Below are positions 24,188 to 37,413 of a DNA stretch of 64,000 nucleotides, piece by piece. A program made the position numbers and the translations under genes. Position 1 is the stretch's first letter. Each line of letters opens with the position of its first letter. Origin of the DNA: Notolepis coatsorum (lineage: Eukaryota; Chordata; Actinopteri; Aulopiformes; Paralepididae); assembly GCA_963971535.1 (NCBI GenBank), contig OZ020599.1, positions 99,625,713 to 99,689,712 of the forward strand, in the 5' to 3' direction. The notes beneath the pieces were generated by a model. That model saw only the letters and a program-made list of their open reading frames with translations. It had not been told where the DNA came from and did not search any database.

Positions 24188-24363
24188 ATAGAATCGTTTA
24201 GTGTGTGTAGCGTTGGCAAAATGTGCCCTTGTACCATACCTGACAAATCATCCTGGATCATCTCACTGTCACCATCTCCTCATGCTCTGCCTGTGGCACA
24301 GCTCCAGACATCACATATAGGTTAAAGTCCAAGTTCTCCGGTTTGGGGGAATAGTTGCTCATG

Positions 24364-26935
24364 TTAATAATAATAATAATAATTTCCTGGATTTATATAG
24401 CGCCTTTCATGAGACCCTAAGAGGAAGGAGATCAGAGGGACAATTAAGTAAAAAAAGAAAAAGAAAAGAAAAGAGGGAAATCAGGCGTCATTAATACATT
24501 TTGTGAAGAGGTGAGATTTGAGTTGAGATTTGAAAGAGTCCAGGGCCCTCATTCATCAACGTGGCGTAGAAAATGTTCTATTTCCACACGTAAGCACAGA
24601 ATGTAGAATCAGTGCACGCACAGAAAGAACGGGATTCACCACACGTGCATACGCAGGTTCTACGCACACCTGTCATGATGAATATGACTTTGATCCTACG
24701 TTTGAGCTTGTGCACTGTTTTAAGTATTTGCATACCAGAACCGCCCCGATTAACCATATACGGTAATGGAATACCCCCATGAAATGTGGAAAAATGGACT
24801 AAGCCGAGGGAAGCGTGTTATGAGACAGGCTGACAGACGTGTACACTTACGGTGATGTCGGATATGATATCTATTAACCATTGCTGCCTGGGCAGCGCAA
24901 ACACTAATAAAGACCGTGCTGGAATATGACTGCCTTTTCCCGTGTTGTTTGATTAATACCCAGGGATTAAAGTTCTCCTCAATTTTATTCCAAATCGCGA
25001 TGGATCTTCCGTCAATTTTCTACCTGCTGCATATGATTTCTAGAGGCATACTACAATCTATTTTGATGTCAGTATTGGGTAGCCTATATAAACAATAATA
25101 CGAGAGCATATACAAGAACAATGAATCTCACTGCATGTATGATGTAGCCTGCCTTTCAATACATGAACTTGAATTCCATCATGTTTGTGTGCGGGACTCA
25201 CAAGGCTGTTGTCACAATGGGTGGTACCGGTACAGTAATAACAGTCTACACAATATCACGATGGACCATGCCATAGCCTATGTTCTATTATGACATGATC
25301 TGTGAGACAAATGTTCTAGAATGTTTGATTAAGATATCATACTCTGACAGCATGCCTATGATCAACAAAAACGCGAACTTGAATCCCATCATCATATTTA
25401 CATAGTCTGTCCACTATCTGGTGTCATTGCAATGCGTTTTTTATTCTTTCTTATACAGTAAAAAGGGGGAAGAACACTATATCGTGGGTGTTCATATGAC
25501 TTGTATTCTGCTTACAGCTTCGAAATTCCACTTGTTTCGTTTAACGTAAAGCCTTTTAAATATAATCAAAACGTTCCCGTGTTTCTGCGGTCTGTGCGCA
25601 AAATAATAACGAGTTGAGCTACGCGGAGCGCAGTCAGTCAGTACACCCCGTATATTCCGATAACGCTATATAAACCATGCTGCATTCATTCTGAGAGAAA
25701 GATCTATTATTCCAAATGCTATTTATAGGGTTTTGACCATAATTACACTACTGTTGCTATTTTACAATGAACTATAATGAATTACGGTTCATACAGAACA
25801 TGCCAGTGTTGAAACTAATGCACAGAAGCTCATTTCCTTGTTGTAATAATATATTCTACCACTGGGCGTCAGCTAAGTGTGCTCCGAGCTGTGCGTACAC
25901 ATAAGCACGAAGTCAAGTTCAAGTTGAAATTGATGAATCCCACTCTTTGCTTAGAAATGGTCGTACGCACAGGTTAAGCACATATCTGTGCGTAAGACAC
26001 GTTGATGAATGAGGGCCCAGGGATGTAGCACTGCGGATGTTTGGAGGGAGGGAGTTCCAGAGGGTGGGTGCGGCAACAGAGAAGGCTCTGGGACCTACAG
26101 TGCACAGGTTGGTGGAGGGGATGGAGAGGAGACCGGAGTCAGAGGCCCGCAGCCTCCGGTGTGGGATGTAGGGATGGAGGAGGTCAGCTAGGTACCGGGG
26201 GGCAAGGGAGTGAAGGGATTTGTAGGTGATGAGGAGGATCTTAAAATGTATACAGGACTTGACTGGAAGCCAGTGGAGGTGGATGAGGGTGATGTGGTGC
26301 CAGGACTTGGTGCGGGTGAGAACCCTAGCACCAGAATTCTGGACATACTGCAGCCTGTTTAGGGCATTGCTGGGTAGCCCTGCAAGAAGAGAGTTTGCGT
26401 AGTCCAGACGAGAGGTGACGAAGGAGTGTATCTGCTACGGAGTCAGGGAGAGATGGCTGGAGTCTGGATATGTTCCTGAGATGTTAAAAAGCAAATTTGG
26501 TTATTGTTTTGATGTGAGAATGAAAAGAGAGGGTGGAGTCCAGTATGACACCCAGGTTGCGGACTTCTGGGGAAGGGTGGATTGAGCAGACTTCTAGGAG
26601 GAGATCTCCAACCTTCTCGAGCAGTGACTGCTTGGCCACAGCCATGAGCTCTGTCTTCTTGCTATTGAGTTTCAAGCAATTGGATGACATCCAGGCCTTG
26701 ATGTCAAGGAGGCAGTTGACGAGGTGCTGTGGGGGGAGAGGAGTGGAAGTGAGGTGCTGATGTAGAGCTGAGTGTCAGCAGCAGATTGGAAATTGAGACC
26801 GTGTTTTCAGATGATGTGATCAAGGGGGAGCATGTAAATAGTGAAGAGGAGTGGACCAAGAACGGAACCCTGAGGCACGCCTTGGTTGACTGGGGCAGGG
26901 GTGGAGGTCGAGTTCATGAATATTGATTAGACTGT
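24364..26935 (-). mobile_element. Antisense L2-like LINE 3' part, split by a TIR element
   Basis: The left end TTTATATAGCGCCTTTCATG with an (AAT)n run is the reversed 3' tail. Coding remains run right to left: RT remains near 26800, NCLKLNSKKTELMAVAK and PEVRNLGVILDSTLSFHSHI at 26690-26484, then a C-terminal remnant through 26030. The 24544-26017 insertion separates the 3'UTR from the C-terminus. A related C-terminal fragment lies at 63763-63885. Confidence 0.75.
24544..26017. mobile_element. Non-autonomous TIR transposon inside L2 (1.47 kb), Harbinger-like
   Basis: The left terminus GGCCCTCATTCATCAACGTG and the right terminus CACGTTGATGAATGAGGGCC are perfect 20-bp inverted repeats. CAG lies on both sides (24541-24543 and 26018-26020), so a 3-bp duplication is the simplest reading, although GGG/CCC symmetry leaves the border ambiguous. 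Subterminal GTACGCACA-like motifs occur at both ends. No transposase is visible. A 3-bp duplication and GG start suggest PIF/Harbinger, held loosely. Confidence 0.65.
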
Positions 26936-26985
26936 CCTCAAAAGGAAATGTCATCTATTTTAAGAATTCACATATATTAATCCAA

Positions 26986-27160
26986 TGCCCCAGGATAGTT
27001 CATTCAATATTTGCGAGCATGCACCGCTCTCTCCCAATGCTGGCAATCATGTGTCATGTCAAATCTGTCAAACACTGCTCCATAGACAATGAATACGGGA
27101 GTGGATGTTTGGGAGAGAGCGGTGCATGCTCGCAAATATTGAATGAACTATCCTGGGGCA
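26986..27160. repeat. Perfect 52-bp inverted repeat (hairpin MITE)
   Basis: Arms at 26986-27037 and 27109-27160 are exact reverse complements. They start TGCCCCAGGATAGTTCATTC and contain TTTGCGAGCATGCACCG. The loop is 71 bp. Transcribed RNA could fold into a long perfect stem. Confidence 0.95.
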
Positions 27161-28773
<1,613 letters not shown>

Positions 28774-28785
28774 TAATAATTAATT

Positions 28786-30068
28786 AAACCACTACTGAGT
28801 TATGTACATTACTACTGGCCATACAGTACACATGTATATGAGATGAACACCCCCACAATAACACGGCTTCACAAGAAATACTGTTTAGAAGAATATTTAT
28901 TAGAAGAGCACGAAGATTATCTTACATTACTTATCAAGATTGAGAGTTGCGCTTGTAAGGCGAAGAATGTGCATGAATAGGTCAAGAGCGTAAGTCCATG
29001 AGCATATTACGCAGGAGATAATTAATACCACCTGTATCATAAGAATTATATATGGTACACTAGTAGGTCAGCTGGAGATACTAAGGGGGTTCCCTCCGGT
29101 TGTAAGCCAGCAGGGGGAGAGGATTTGTCGGTAGCAGAGTCTTGGTCAACGAGGAATAAGGAGACTCCAGGTACAGGAGACAGTGCAATAATCCCTTGAT
29201 CCGTAGACAAACAACAGCTATTCTCCGGTATGCAGTGCCGCATGGAGGAAAGCTAGCCAGCCTCAGGGTCCGAGAGGCGGGCTCGACGGTGCTCCTTACA
29301 GGGTAAATCCCACACAGTAGTGGGTGTAGACGATTCTCCGCTCCAACAGCTACAGGACCAAAGCAAATATAATCCAGCCGAAAAGGGCTCTGTAGTCGTC
29401 GGTGTAGGTTATCCAGTGTACATATCCACACGGTTCTCGTCTAGGGCTCCTCGGATGACGGCACCAGGTTAGGCCGCCCAGCCTGGATAAGCACACTAGC
29501 TCGGTACGATGAAACGTTGGTAATGCTGGTCACTGTAGAACGGTAGCCGCACGATACACTATACATAATAGACTATTACTTAATAATAGAATAGGTCGAA
29601 CTCGACGATACAGCGTTAAACTCTGACACTTCAGCTATCAATTCGCACGCGGTCTCAAGGCTCTATTTCGGGGCAAAACGGGCCCACTTCACAGCACGTT
29701 GTATCGTGGTGTGAGGCTTCAACTTGTTACTAAGATTACTGCTGTATCCACCTGCGCCGTATTTATACGTAAGGTGAACAATCTAGTACCAGCCTTATTT
29801 CTGTCTCGTATTCTTGCGCAGAACCGGGCATGTCCAGGCATGTCTTAGCGGTGACTTTGAACTAGACATTGGGGGTATGGCCGTGGCGCCTAGGGGATCG
29901 CTGTCCAATAGGAGAACGAATATTATGGTCTGGCCTGTACTAGGTAAAGGGATATTCCGTGTATATGTACAAAGAATATACAAGGGATATCAGACGATAT
30001 ACAAATACTATACAATATATCTCAAGTAATAAATATATATATTCGGTTTAATCTGACCCTTTGTAACA
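28786..30068 (-). mobile_element. LTR-like dispersed repeat, copy 1 (about 1.28 kb)
   Basis: This is collinear with 42450-43732, sharing ACTGGCCATACAGTACA, CACACGGTTCTCGTCTAGGG and CCTCGGRTGA. On the minus strand it starts TGTTACAAAGGGTCAGATTA, has a TATA-like CGTATAAATACGGCG near 29765 and an AATAAA near 28895, as in a solo LTR. The other terminus is not certain and no coding region of a retroelement is present. Calling it an LTR is inference. Confidence 0.55.
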
Positions 30069-30070
30069 AT

Positions 30071-30545
30071 AATAATAATAACTGGACTTTGGAGAAGTCT
30101 TTATTCGGCATGACACACATGCGATGGGCGGCACACACACAAATGCAATTAGTTGGGTTGCCGATGCGATTGAGTCTCTTCACTTTACCCATCCCGTCGT
30201 CCTCCCCCCCCCCAAGGGTAGCCGGGAGCAGATAGGGGCGTCAGCGAGGGGCTGCGCCCCGGGGACCAATCCAAGTGCTCCTGTCCATCTTCGTCAGGGA
30301 CACGACAGCGTTAGCGATCTGTTGTGCATGTTTTTCCATTGGGTTTATCTTATCGGGGGAGGGGGACCCTTGCGAGCACGGGGAGAACATGCAAACTCCA
30401 CACAGAAAGGCCTGGGAGATACCCCACCTGGGTACCTGGCAATGCGGAAACCTGGTCCCCAAGCGGGAATCGAACCCTGGACCTTCTTGCTGTGAGGTGA
30501 CAGTGTTAACCACTACACCACGTACGTCCACCACCAGTGTGGACG
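30071..30545 (-). mobile_element. tRNA-derived SINE-like element (family A), antisense
   Basis: Reverse-complemented, it begins near 30540 with GTAGTGGTTAACACTGTCAC and CAGGGTTCGATTCCCG, then follows the same order as the 2075 and 52985 copies. The 3' end is AATAAAGACTTCTCCAAAGT with a short ATT run. Confidence 0.7.
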
Positions 30546-31033
30546 TATGTACGGCTGGTTCGCTTTTACGCACAGTGATCAACTTTAGCCAATACTTTAA
30601 CAGGGGCATGACAGCTCATCTATCCACAGTACACGGATCAGGCCTGCACTCTGGCTTCACCTAATTGTCCAATAGACATATCAAAATATATTATGTCGAA
30701 CTATAACAAATGTTGTGAATTATAACCCTAGTTATATGAATGCTGGCAAAGCATCTTGCATTTTGTTCCCTGTTGTCCCAGGTTTGCATGAAGGAAGCCA
30801 CAGAAGGACTTTTCATGCCATTTCCCTGCTTATAATACTAGCAGGGGGGCGTGGCCCTGGTCAATGATTCTTTAGCAGGCGAGCTATTGGCGCACGGGAT
30901 AGTCTAATGGACGAAGCACGATGCATATAGCTAAGGTTATAATACATAACCGTTGTTAATTTTTGCCATAAGCAAAATAAATTGCAGCTTTCTCATTTTT
31001 ATTTAGTTTTTGTTTTTTTCTCTCAAAATGATC
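30546..31033. other. Intronic sequence, nothing recognised
   Basis: No gene or repeat end is recognisable. Confidence 0.4.
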
Positions 31034-31102
31034 AAAGTTTGTCAGAGGAAAGCAACAGTTGTGATTAGAGGATCAAGAGAAGAGGGCGGGTTTGAGATGA
31101 GT
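31034..31102. repeat. Half of a foldback repeat that also flanks exon A downstream
   Basis: GTTTGTCAGAGGAAAGCAAC followed by AAGAGGGCGGGTTTGAGAT matches the right arm and loop of the foldback at 32078-32191. The left arm is missing here. Confidence 0.75.
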
Positions 31103-31118
31103 CCATTTAATACTGATG

Positions 31119-31873
<755 letters not shown>

Positions 31874-31903
31874 TACTGATGTGATATTCTTTTTCCTCTT
31901 CAG
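31874..31903 (+). promoter_or_regulatory. Splice acceptor region of grm4 exon A (putative branch site, pyrimidine tract, AG)
   Basis: The 30 bases before exon A consist of the 8-bp target duplication TACTGATG (31874-31881) left by the upstream MITE, then GTGATATTC and a pyrimidine tract TTTTTCCTCTTCAG. CTGAT within the duplication fits the vertebrate branch-point consensus, with the candidate adenosine at 31879, 24 bases before the end of the intron. That it is the branch point is inference. Confidence 0.6.
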
Positions 31904-32040
31904 GTATCGCAGGAACTCCGGTGATCTTCAACGTGAACGGAGACGCTCCCGGTCGATACGAGATCTACCAATACCAGATGACCAACAACTCCACCGAATA
32001 CAAAATCATCGGCCACTGGACAGACCAGCTCCACCTGGAT
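31904..32040 (+). CDS. grm4: Metabotropic glutamate receptor 4-like, internal exon (end of ligand-binding domain)
   Basis: This 137-bp exon encodes about 45 residues that finish the extracellular Venus-flytrap glutamate-binding domain of a class C GPCR. The reading includes [20 protein letters not shown] and ends HWTDQLHLD, which aligns without gaps to the same stretch of group III mGluRs. It contains an NNST N-glycosylation sequon. The acceptor is a pyrimidine tract followed by CAG at 31901-31903. The donor is GT at 32041. The exon begins in phase 1 (two bases complete a Gly codon) and ends at a codon boundary, which matches the next exon at 36478. A hAT-type MITE ends just upstream, so only 22 bp of original intron separate its target duplication from exon base 1. 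Group III membership is near certain. The choice of GRM4 rests mainly on exons B and C. Confidence 0.93.
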
Positions 32041-32077
32041 GTACGACTGTCTCTCAATATGTAACACCCTGAATGAC

Positions 32078-32191
32078 CCGTCTCAAACCCCGCCCTCATT
32101 TATTGGTCCTCCAATTGCAACTGTTTGTCAGGGGGAAAGCAACAGTTACGATTGGAGGATCAAGAAAAGAGGGCGGGTTTGAGATATGTCA
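32078..32191. repeat. Foldback MITE just downstream of exon A
   Basis: Imperfect arms GTCTCAAACCCCGCCCTC and GAGGGCGGGTTTGAGAT bound about 110 bp. The inner arms also pair (TCCTCCAATTGCAACTGTT against CAACAGTTACGATTGGAGGA). It begins 38 bp after the exon A donor. Confidence 0.8.
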
Positions 32192-32258
32192 ATTATTTCT
32201 TATTCACTTGAGTTTCATGAGAATACAGTATGTGAGCTAAGGTGAAAGGTGCACTGGT

Positions 32259-33300
32259 AGATAAGATAAGATATTCCTTTATTGATCCCCTTGGGGAAAT
32301 TCAGGCAACATAGCAGCATGGGGGAAGGGGGGGGGGGGTACAGGTAGTAAAAACAACACAAGCAGTGTAAACAAATAGGTCAATATAATTTACTATCTAA
32401 CTAACTGAAATATATATTCACAGTATTCACAGTGTTCACAAGCTTGTTGAGCTTGTTGGTGTCCCTTGAGTTGATGTAGCCTCCCCATCATGCCACAGCA
32501 TAGAAGAGGACGCTGGCCACTACAGACTGGTAAAATGACTGCAGCAGTCTATTGCACACGTTGAAGGACCTGAGTCTCCTCAGGAAGAACAGCCTGCTCT
32601 GTCCCTTCCTGTAGAGGGCCTCTGTGTTATCCGACCAGTCCAGTTTATTGTTCAGGTGTACCCCAAGGAACTTATATGAGTCCACCACCTCCACCTCCTC
32701 CCCTCGGATGGTGATGGGAATCGGGGGGGGGGCTCTTCTTGCCCCTCCGGAAGTCCACCACCAGCTCTCCTTGGTCTTACTGGTGTTGAGTTGGAGGTGG
32801 TTGCTGTCGCTCCACCCCACAAAGCTCTCCACCAGGGCTCTGTACTCCTCCTCATCATCGTCGGTGATGTAGCTTACGATGGAGGAGTCGTCTGAGAACC
32901 TCTGCAGGTGGCACCCGCTTGAGTTGCGGCAGAAGTCTGAGGTATAGAGGGTGAAGAGGAAGGGTGACAGCACAGTTCCTTGGGGGGCGCCGGTGTTGCT
33001 CACCAGTACGTCAGACTGACTGTCCTTTAGTCTGACGTACTGCAGTCTCTCAGTGAGGTAGTCCTTGATCCAGGCCACCAAGCCGTGCTCCAGCTGCATC
33101 GCAGAGAGCTTCTCCGCTAGCAGTGACGGCTGGATGGTGTTGAAGGCGCTGGAGAAATCAAAGAACATAATCCTCACTGAGCTGCGCGGCTTCTCCAGGT
33201 GCATGTATGCTATGTGGAGCATGTAGATGATGGCGTCCTCCACCCCAATGTTTGCCTGGTATGCAAACTGCAGGGGGTCGAGGGAGTCACACACCAGATG
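32259..33300 (-). mobile_element. CR1/Rex1-like LINE, antisense RT fragment
   Basis: The minus-strand reading from 33294 starts [20 protein letters not shown]. It has RT motif A (MFFDFSSAFNTIQPSLLAEK), motif B (GAPQGTVLSPFLFTLYTSDF) and motif C as FSDDSSIVSYI where FADD/YADD is usual. The frame shifts for about 15 residues near ESWWWTSGG and then resumes with SYKFLGVHLNNKLDW. The 3' end is the reversed TTTCCCCAAGGGGATCAATA with a GATAA tail. The upstream part of the LINE is missing. Confidence 0.85.
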
Positions 33301-33348
33301 TAGAAGATGTACTATGTTATAATCACAGTGTTGGCTTTGTTAAAATAT

Positions 33349-33480
33349 GTCGTTGCTTATTGTAAGATACGATAATATAAGATATTCCTTTATTGCTCCC
33401 TTTGGGGAAATTCAGGCGTCATAGCAGCATGAGGTAGGGGGGGAGGGGGGTACAGGTATAGGCAGGGTAACAGTAGAATA
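33349..33480 (-). mobile_element. Second, short 3' end of the same LINE family, antisense
   Basis: GATATTCCTTTATTGCTCCC and GGGGAAATTCAGGCGTCATA repeat the 3' end seen at 32265-32330. Only the UTR is present. Confidence 0.7.
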
Positions 33481-33644
33481 CATAATATAGGCAATACAAT
33501 TAGATCTGAATATAAAAATAATGAGAAACAAATAAACGGTGTAAACAAAGGTACATATGAGGGTCTGTATGCCCTATGGGTTATATATTATATGTTACAA
33601 TAAATATAGGCAATAAAGAATTTGAATATACTATGAGTAAGAGT

Positions 33645-33830
33645 AAAGATAAACAGTATCTGCTCCCGGTTGCCCATGGGGGGAAGGACGACGGGATGGG
33701 TCAAGTGCAGAGCATCGGTGACCCAACAATTGCATGTGTGTTCCTGTGTGTGTGCCCGCCCATCACATGCGTGTGTCACTGCATGCCAAATAAAGACTTC
33801 TCCAAAGTCCAGTTATTATTATTATAAACA
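33645..33830 (+). mobile_element. 3' part of SINE-like family A
   Basis: GGGGGGAAGGACGACGGGAT through CCAAATAAAGACTTCTCC, with an ATT tail, matches the 3' part of the copies at 2075, 30071 and 52985. Confidence 0.65.
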
Positions 33831-34017
33831 CAAGGTACCCTAACTGGCATGGTACGTTGTAGTCTGTGCAATTTACTTCACAGCATAACTCCTCATGCCG
33901 CCTCTCAGCTGGTCACTTCACCATCTCAGTATTCATCTTCTCCCAAAACACCTACTGTAGGTGGATATCAGGCTGCTGCTGAGAGACAGAGGCTACAGCC
34001 AGCCGTCCCCTGGCAGG

Positions 34018-35740
34018 GTTAACCCTCTCACTACCACACTATGGAGGGTTAACCCTTTCACTAACACACTACGGATGGTTAACCCTTTCACTATGGATGG
34101 TTAACCCTTTCACTACGGAGGGTTAACCCTTTCACTACAACACTACATAGGGTTAACCCTTTCACCAACTCACTACATATGTATTTAACCCTTTCACTAC
34201 CACACTATAGAGGTCTTTAACGTGTTCACTACCACACTACAGAAGGTTAACCTTTCACTACCACACTACAGAGGGTTAACCTTTCACTACCACACTACAG
34301 AAGGTTAACCTTTCACTACCACACTACAGAGGGTTAACCTTTCACTACCACACTACATATGGTTAACCTTTCACTACCACACTACAGAGGGTTAACCTTT
34401 CACTACCACACTACAGAAGGTTAACCTTTCACTACCACACTACAGAGGGTTAACCTTTCACTACCACACTACAGAGGGTTAACCTTTCACTACCACACTA
34501 CAGAGGGTTAACCTTTCACTACCACACTACAGAGGGTTAACCTTTCACTACCACACTACAGAAGGTTAACATTTCACTACCACACTACAGAAGGTTAACC
34601 TTTCACTACCACACTACATAGGGTTAACCTTTCACTACCACACTACAGAGGGTTAACCTTTCACTACCACACTACAGAAGGTTAACCTTTCACTACCACA
34701 CTACAGACGGTTAACCTTTCACTACCACACTACAGAGGGTTAACCTTTCACTACCACACTACAGAGACCTTTCACTACCACACTACAGATGGTTAACCTT
34801 TCACTACCACACTACAGAGGGTTAACCTTTCACTACCACACTACAGAGGGTTAACCTTTCACTACCACACTACAGAAGGTTAACCTTTCACTACCACACT
34901 ACAGAGGGTTAACCTTTCACTACCACACTACAGAGGGTTAACCTTTCACTACCACACTACAGAAGGTTAACTCTTTCACTACCACACTACAGAAGGTTAA
35001 CCTTTCACTGCCACACTACAAATGGTTAACCCTTTCACTACCACACGACACAAGGTTAACCTTTCACTACCACACTACAGACGGTTAACCTTTCACTACC
35101 ACACTACAGAAGGTTAACCTTTCACTACCACACTACAGACGGTTTAACCCTTTCACTACCACACTACAGAAGGTGAACCTTTCACTACCACACTACAGAA
35201 GGTTAACCTTTCACTACCACACTACAGAAGGTTAACCTTTCACTACCACACTACAGATGGTTTAACCCTTTCACTACCACACTACAGAGGGTTAACCTTT
35301 CACTGCCACACTACAAAGGGTTAACCCTTTCACTACCACACGACACAAGGTTAACCTTTCACTACCACACTACAGACGGTTAACCTTTCACTACCACACT
35401 ACAGAAGGTTAACCTTTCACTACCACACTACAGACGGTTTAACCCTTTCACTACCACACTACAGAAGGTTAACCTTTCACTACCACACTACAGAAGGTTA
35501 ACCTTTCACTACCTCACTACAGAAGGTTAACCTTTCACTACCACACTACAGATGGTTTAACCCGTTCACCTCCACACTACAGAGGGTTAACCTTTCACTG
35601 CCACTCTACAATGGGTTAACCTTTCACTACCACACTACAGACGGTTAACCTTTCACTACCACACTACAGAAGGTTAACCTTTCACTACCACACTACAGAT
35701 GGTTAACCCTTTCACTACCACACTACAGATGGTTAACCGT
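34018..35740. repeat. 29-30-bp minisatellite with 295-bp higher-order period (1.7 kb)
   Basis: The unit is TTAACCTTTCACTACCACAC followed by TACAGARGG, about 58 copies, 740 bp upstream of exon B. The left end (34018-34200) is less regular and keeps CCC in the TTAACCC motif. Between 35000 and 35600 variant units recur exactly 295 bp apart. Each unit carries TTAA. Confidence 0.97.
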
Positions 35741-36238
35741 CAGAAGGTAAACACTGCAGCCGTGTTTAGTCATCTCTTTTCATTTAGGCTGAAAGTGCTT
35801 TCTGAGTGGTTGAACAGTGAGGTGTTCGCCCGCTGTGGTTTGATGCTTTCATGAGTTGGTCTTTTGACTACTTGATGTGTTAAAATGTGGCGTCTTGTTA
35901 AGTCCAACACCAGCCTTTAATGCAGCGCCTGCTCCCGCCGCTCCAGCTATCGCTTTCTTTTTGCATTTTAATTCTAATCTACCAACAGGTAATTGAATTG
36001 CGTCTTCATGCATAATGCACTGTACTGTTTAATATGGAACAACGGAAATTACTTTTGTTTTCATGAAGAATCAACATAAATTTACATCAAAAAGTGTTCG
36101 ATTATAAGACACTTTTTTTTTATCCAAATTGTTTTTGTTCTGTGTGTAATTTTACTGAAGAAGCTGAGATGTTTACTAAAAATGAAGGATGAATATCAAT
36201 AAGGCGCTTTTTTAGTAACAATCAACAGTAATACTGAT
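35741..36238. other. Intronic sequence, nothing recognised
   Basis: AT-rich sequence with no recognisable gene or element. Confidence 0.4.
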
Positions 36239-36420
36239 CAGGGGCGACAGTGGCTCAGGAGGTAGAGTGGTCGTCTGGTGGTCCGAAGGTTCCCCCGGTT
36301 CGATTCCCGCTCCCGATGGCACCTTGCATGGTTGCCTCTGCCATCGGTGTGAGTGAATGGGTCAAACTGTGAGGAACAAACATTGTGGATAAACGTGCTA
36401 TATAAATTCACCATTTAATA
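36239..36420 (+). mobile_element. tRNA-derived SINE (family B) close to exon B
   Basis: GGGGCGACAGTGGCTCAGGA with AGGTAGAGTGGTCGTC (A box) and CCGGTTCGATTCCCGCTC (B box) starts a tRNA-like head. The 3' end ACGTGCTATATAAATTCACC resembles an L2-type tail. It ends about 57 bp before exon B. Confidence 0.75.
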
Positions 36421-36477
36421 CATGAATGTCGTCTATTTCCCTCCTCCTCTCACACACACATCCCCTCCCCTCCCCAG

Positions 36478-37413
36478 ACGAAGGAGATGCAGTGGCCCGG
36501 CGGGGGTCCGGAGGTCCCCTCCTCTATCTGCAGTCAGCCCTGCCGACCCGGCCAGCGCAAGAAAACGGTCAAGGGCATCCCGTGCTGCTGGCACTGCGAG
36601 AGCTGCGACGGCTACCAGTACCAGGCGGACACCACCACCTGCAAGATGTGCCGCTTCGACCTGCGGCCCAACCCCAACCACACCGCCTGCGACCCCATCC
36701 CCATCGTCAAGCTGGAGTGGAGCTCCCCGTGGGCCGTCATCCCCGTCCTCATCTCCGTCTTCGGCATCATGGCCACCCTGTTCGTGGTGGTCACGTTCGT
36801 GCGCTACAACGACACGCCCATCGTGAAGGCGTCCGGCCGGGAGCTCAGCTATGTCCTCCTGACGGGCATCTTCCTGTGCTACGCCACCACGTTCCTCATG
36901 ATCTCCGCGCCGGACATCGGCATCTGCTCCCTGCGGAGGATCTTCCTGGGCCTGGGGATGAGCATCAGCTACGCGGCGCTGCTCACCAAGACCAACCGCA
37001 TCTACCGCATCTTCGAGCAGGGCAAGATGTCGGTGAGCGCCCCGCGTTTCATCTCGCCCGCCTCCCAGCTGGTGCTCACGTTCACGCTGATCTCGGTGCA
37101 GCTGCTCGGCGTGTGCATCTGGTTCGGCGTGGACCCGTCGCGGGCCATCATCGACTACGAGGACCAGCGCACGGCCAACCCGGAGACGGCGCGGGGCGTC
37201 CTGAAGTGCGACATCTCAGACCTGTCCCTGATCTGCCTGCTGGGCTACAGCATGCTGCTCATGGTCACCTGCACCGTGTACGCCATCAAGACCCGAGGGG
37301 TGCCGGAGACCTTCAACGAGGCCAAGCCCATCGGGTTCACCATGTACACCACCTGCATCGTGTGGCTGGCCTTCATCCCCATCTTCTTCGGGACCTCACA
37401 GTCGGCAGAGAAG
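36478..37413 (+). CDS. grm4: Metabotropic glutamate receptor 4-like, exon with cysteine-rich domain and TM1-TM6
   Basis: This 936-bp exon (312 codons) is open throughout and runs from an acceptor CCCCAG to a donor AAG|GTAAAT. Its first roughly 65 residues form the nine-cysteine domain of class C GPCRs: two Cys in SICSQPC, three in PCCWHC, then ESC, TTTC, KMC and TAC, with an NHT sequon. The seven-helix bundle follows. TM1 begins at [14 protein letters not shown]2 follows [11 protein letters not shown]3 contains [17 protein letters not shown] and intracellular loop 2 contains [22 protein letters not shown]4 is around [19 protein letters not shown]5 follows CDISDLSLI, the conserved loop [17 protein letters not shown] comes next, and TM6 contains [12 protein letters not shown]. 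The receptor is a presynaptic Gi/o-coupled glutamate receptor by family knowledge. [17 protein letters not shown] and [14 protein letters not shown] fit GRM4 better than GRM7 or GRM8. The exon is very GC-rich against AT-rich introns. In-frame reading past the donor to 37575 is intron. Confidence 0.96.

Noticed and set aside
34018-35740. CRISPR-like array (regular short repeats)
   Set aside because: The units are head-to-tail without unique spacers, and the context is a vertebrate intron; it is a minisatellite.
36239-36420. Possible tRNA gene because of A- and B-box-like motifs
   Set aside because: The head is fused to a SINE body and L2-like tail and does not form an obvious cloverleaf with paired acceptor ends; similar heads recur as dispersed SINEs.
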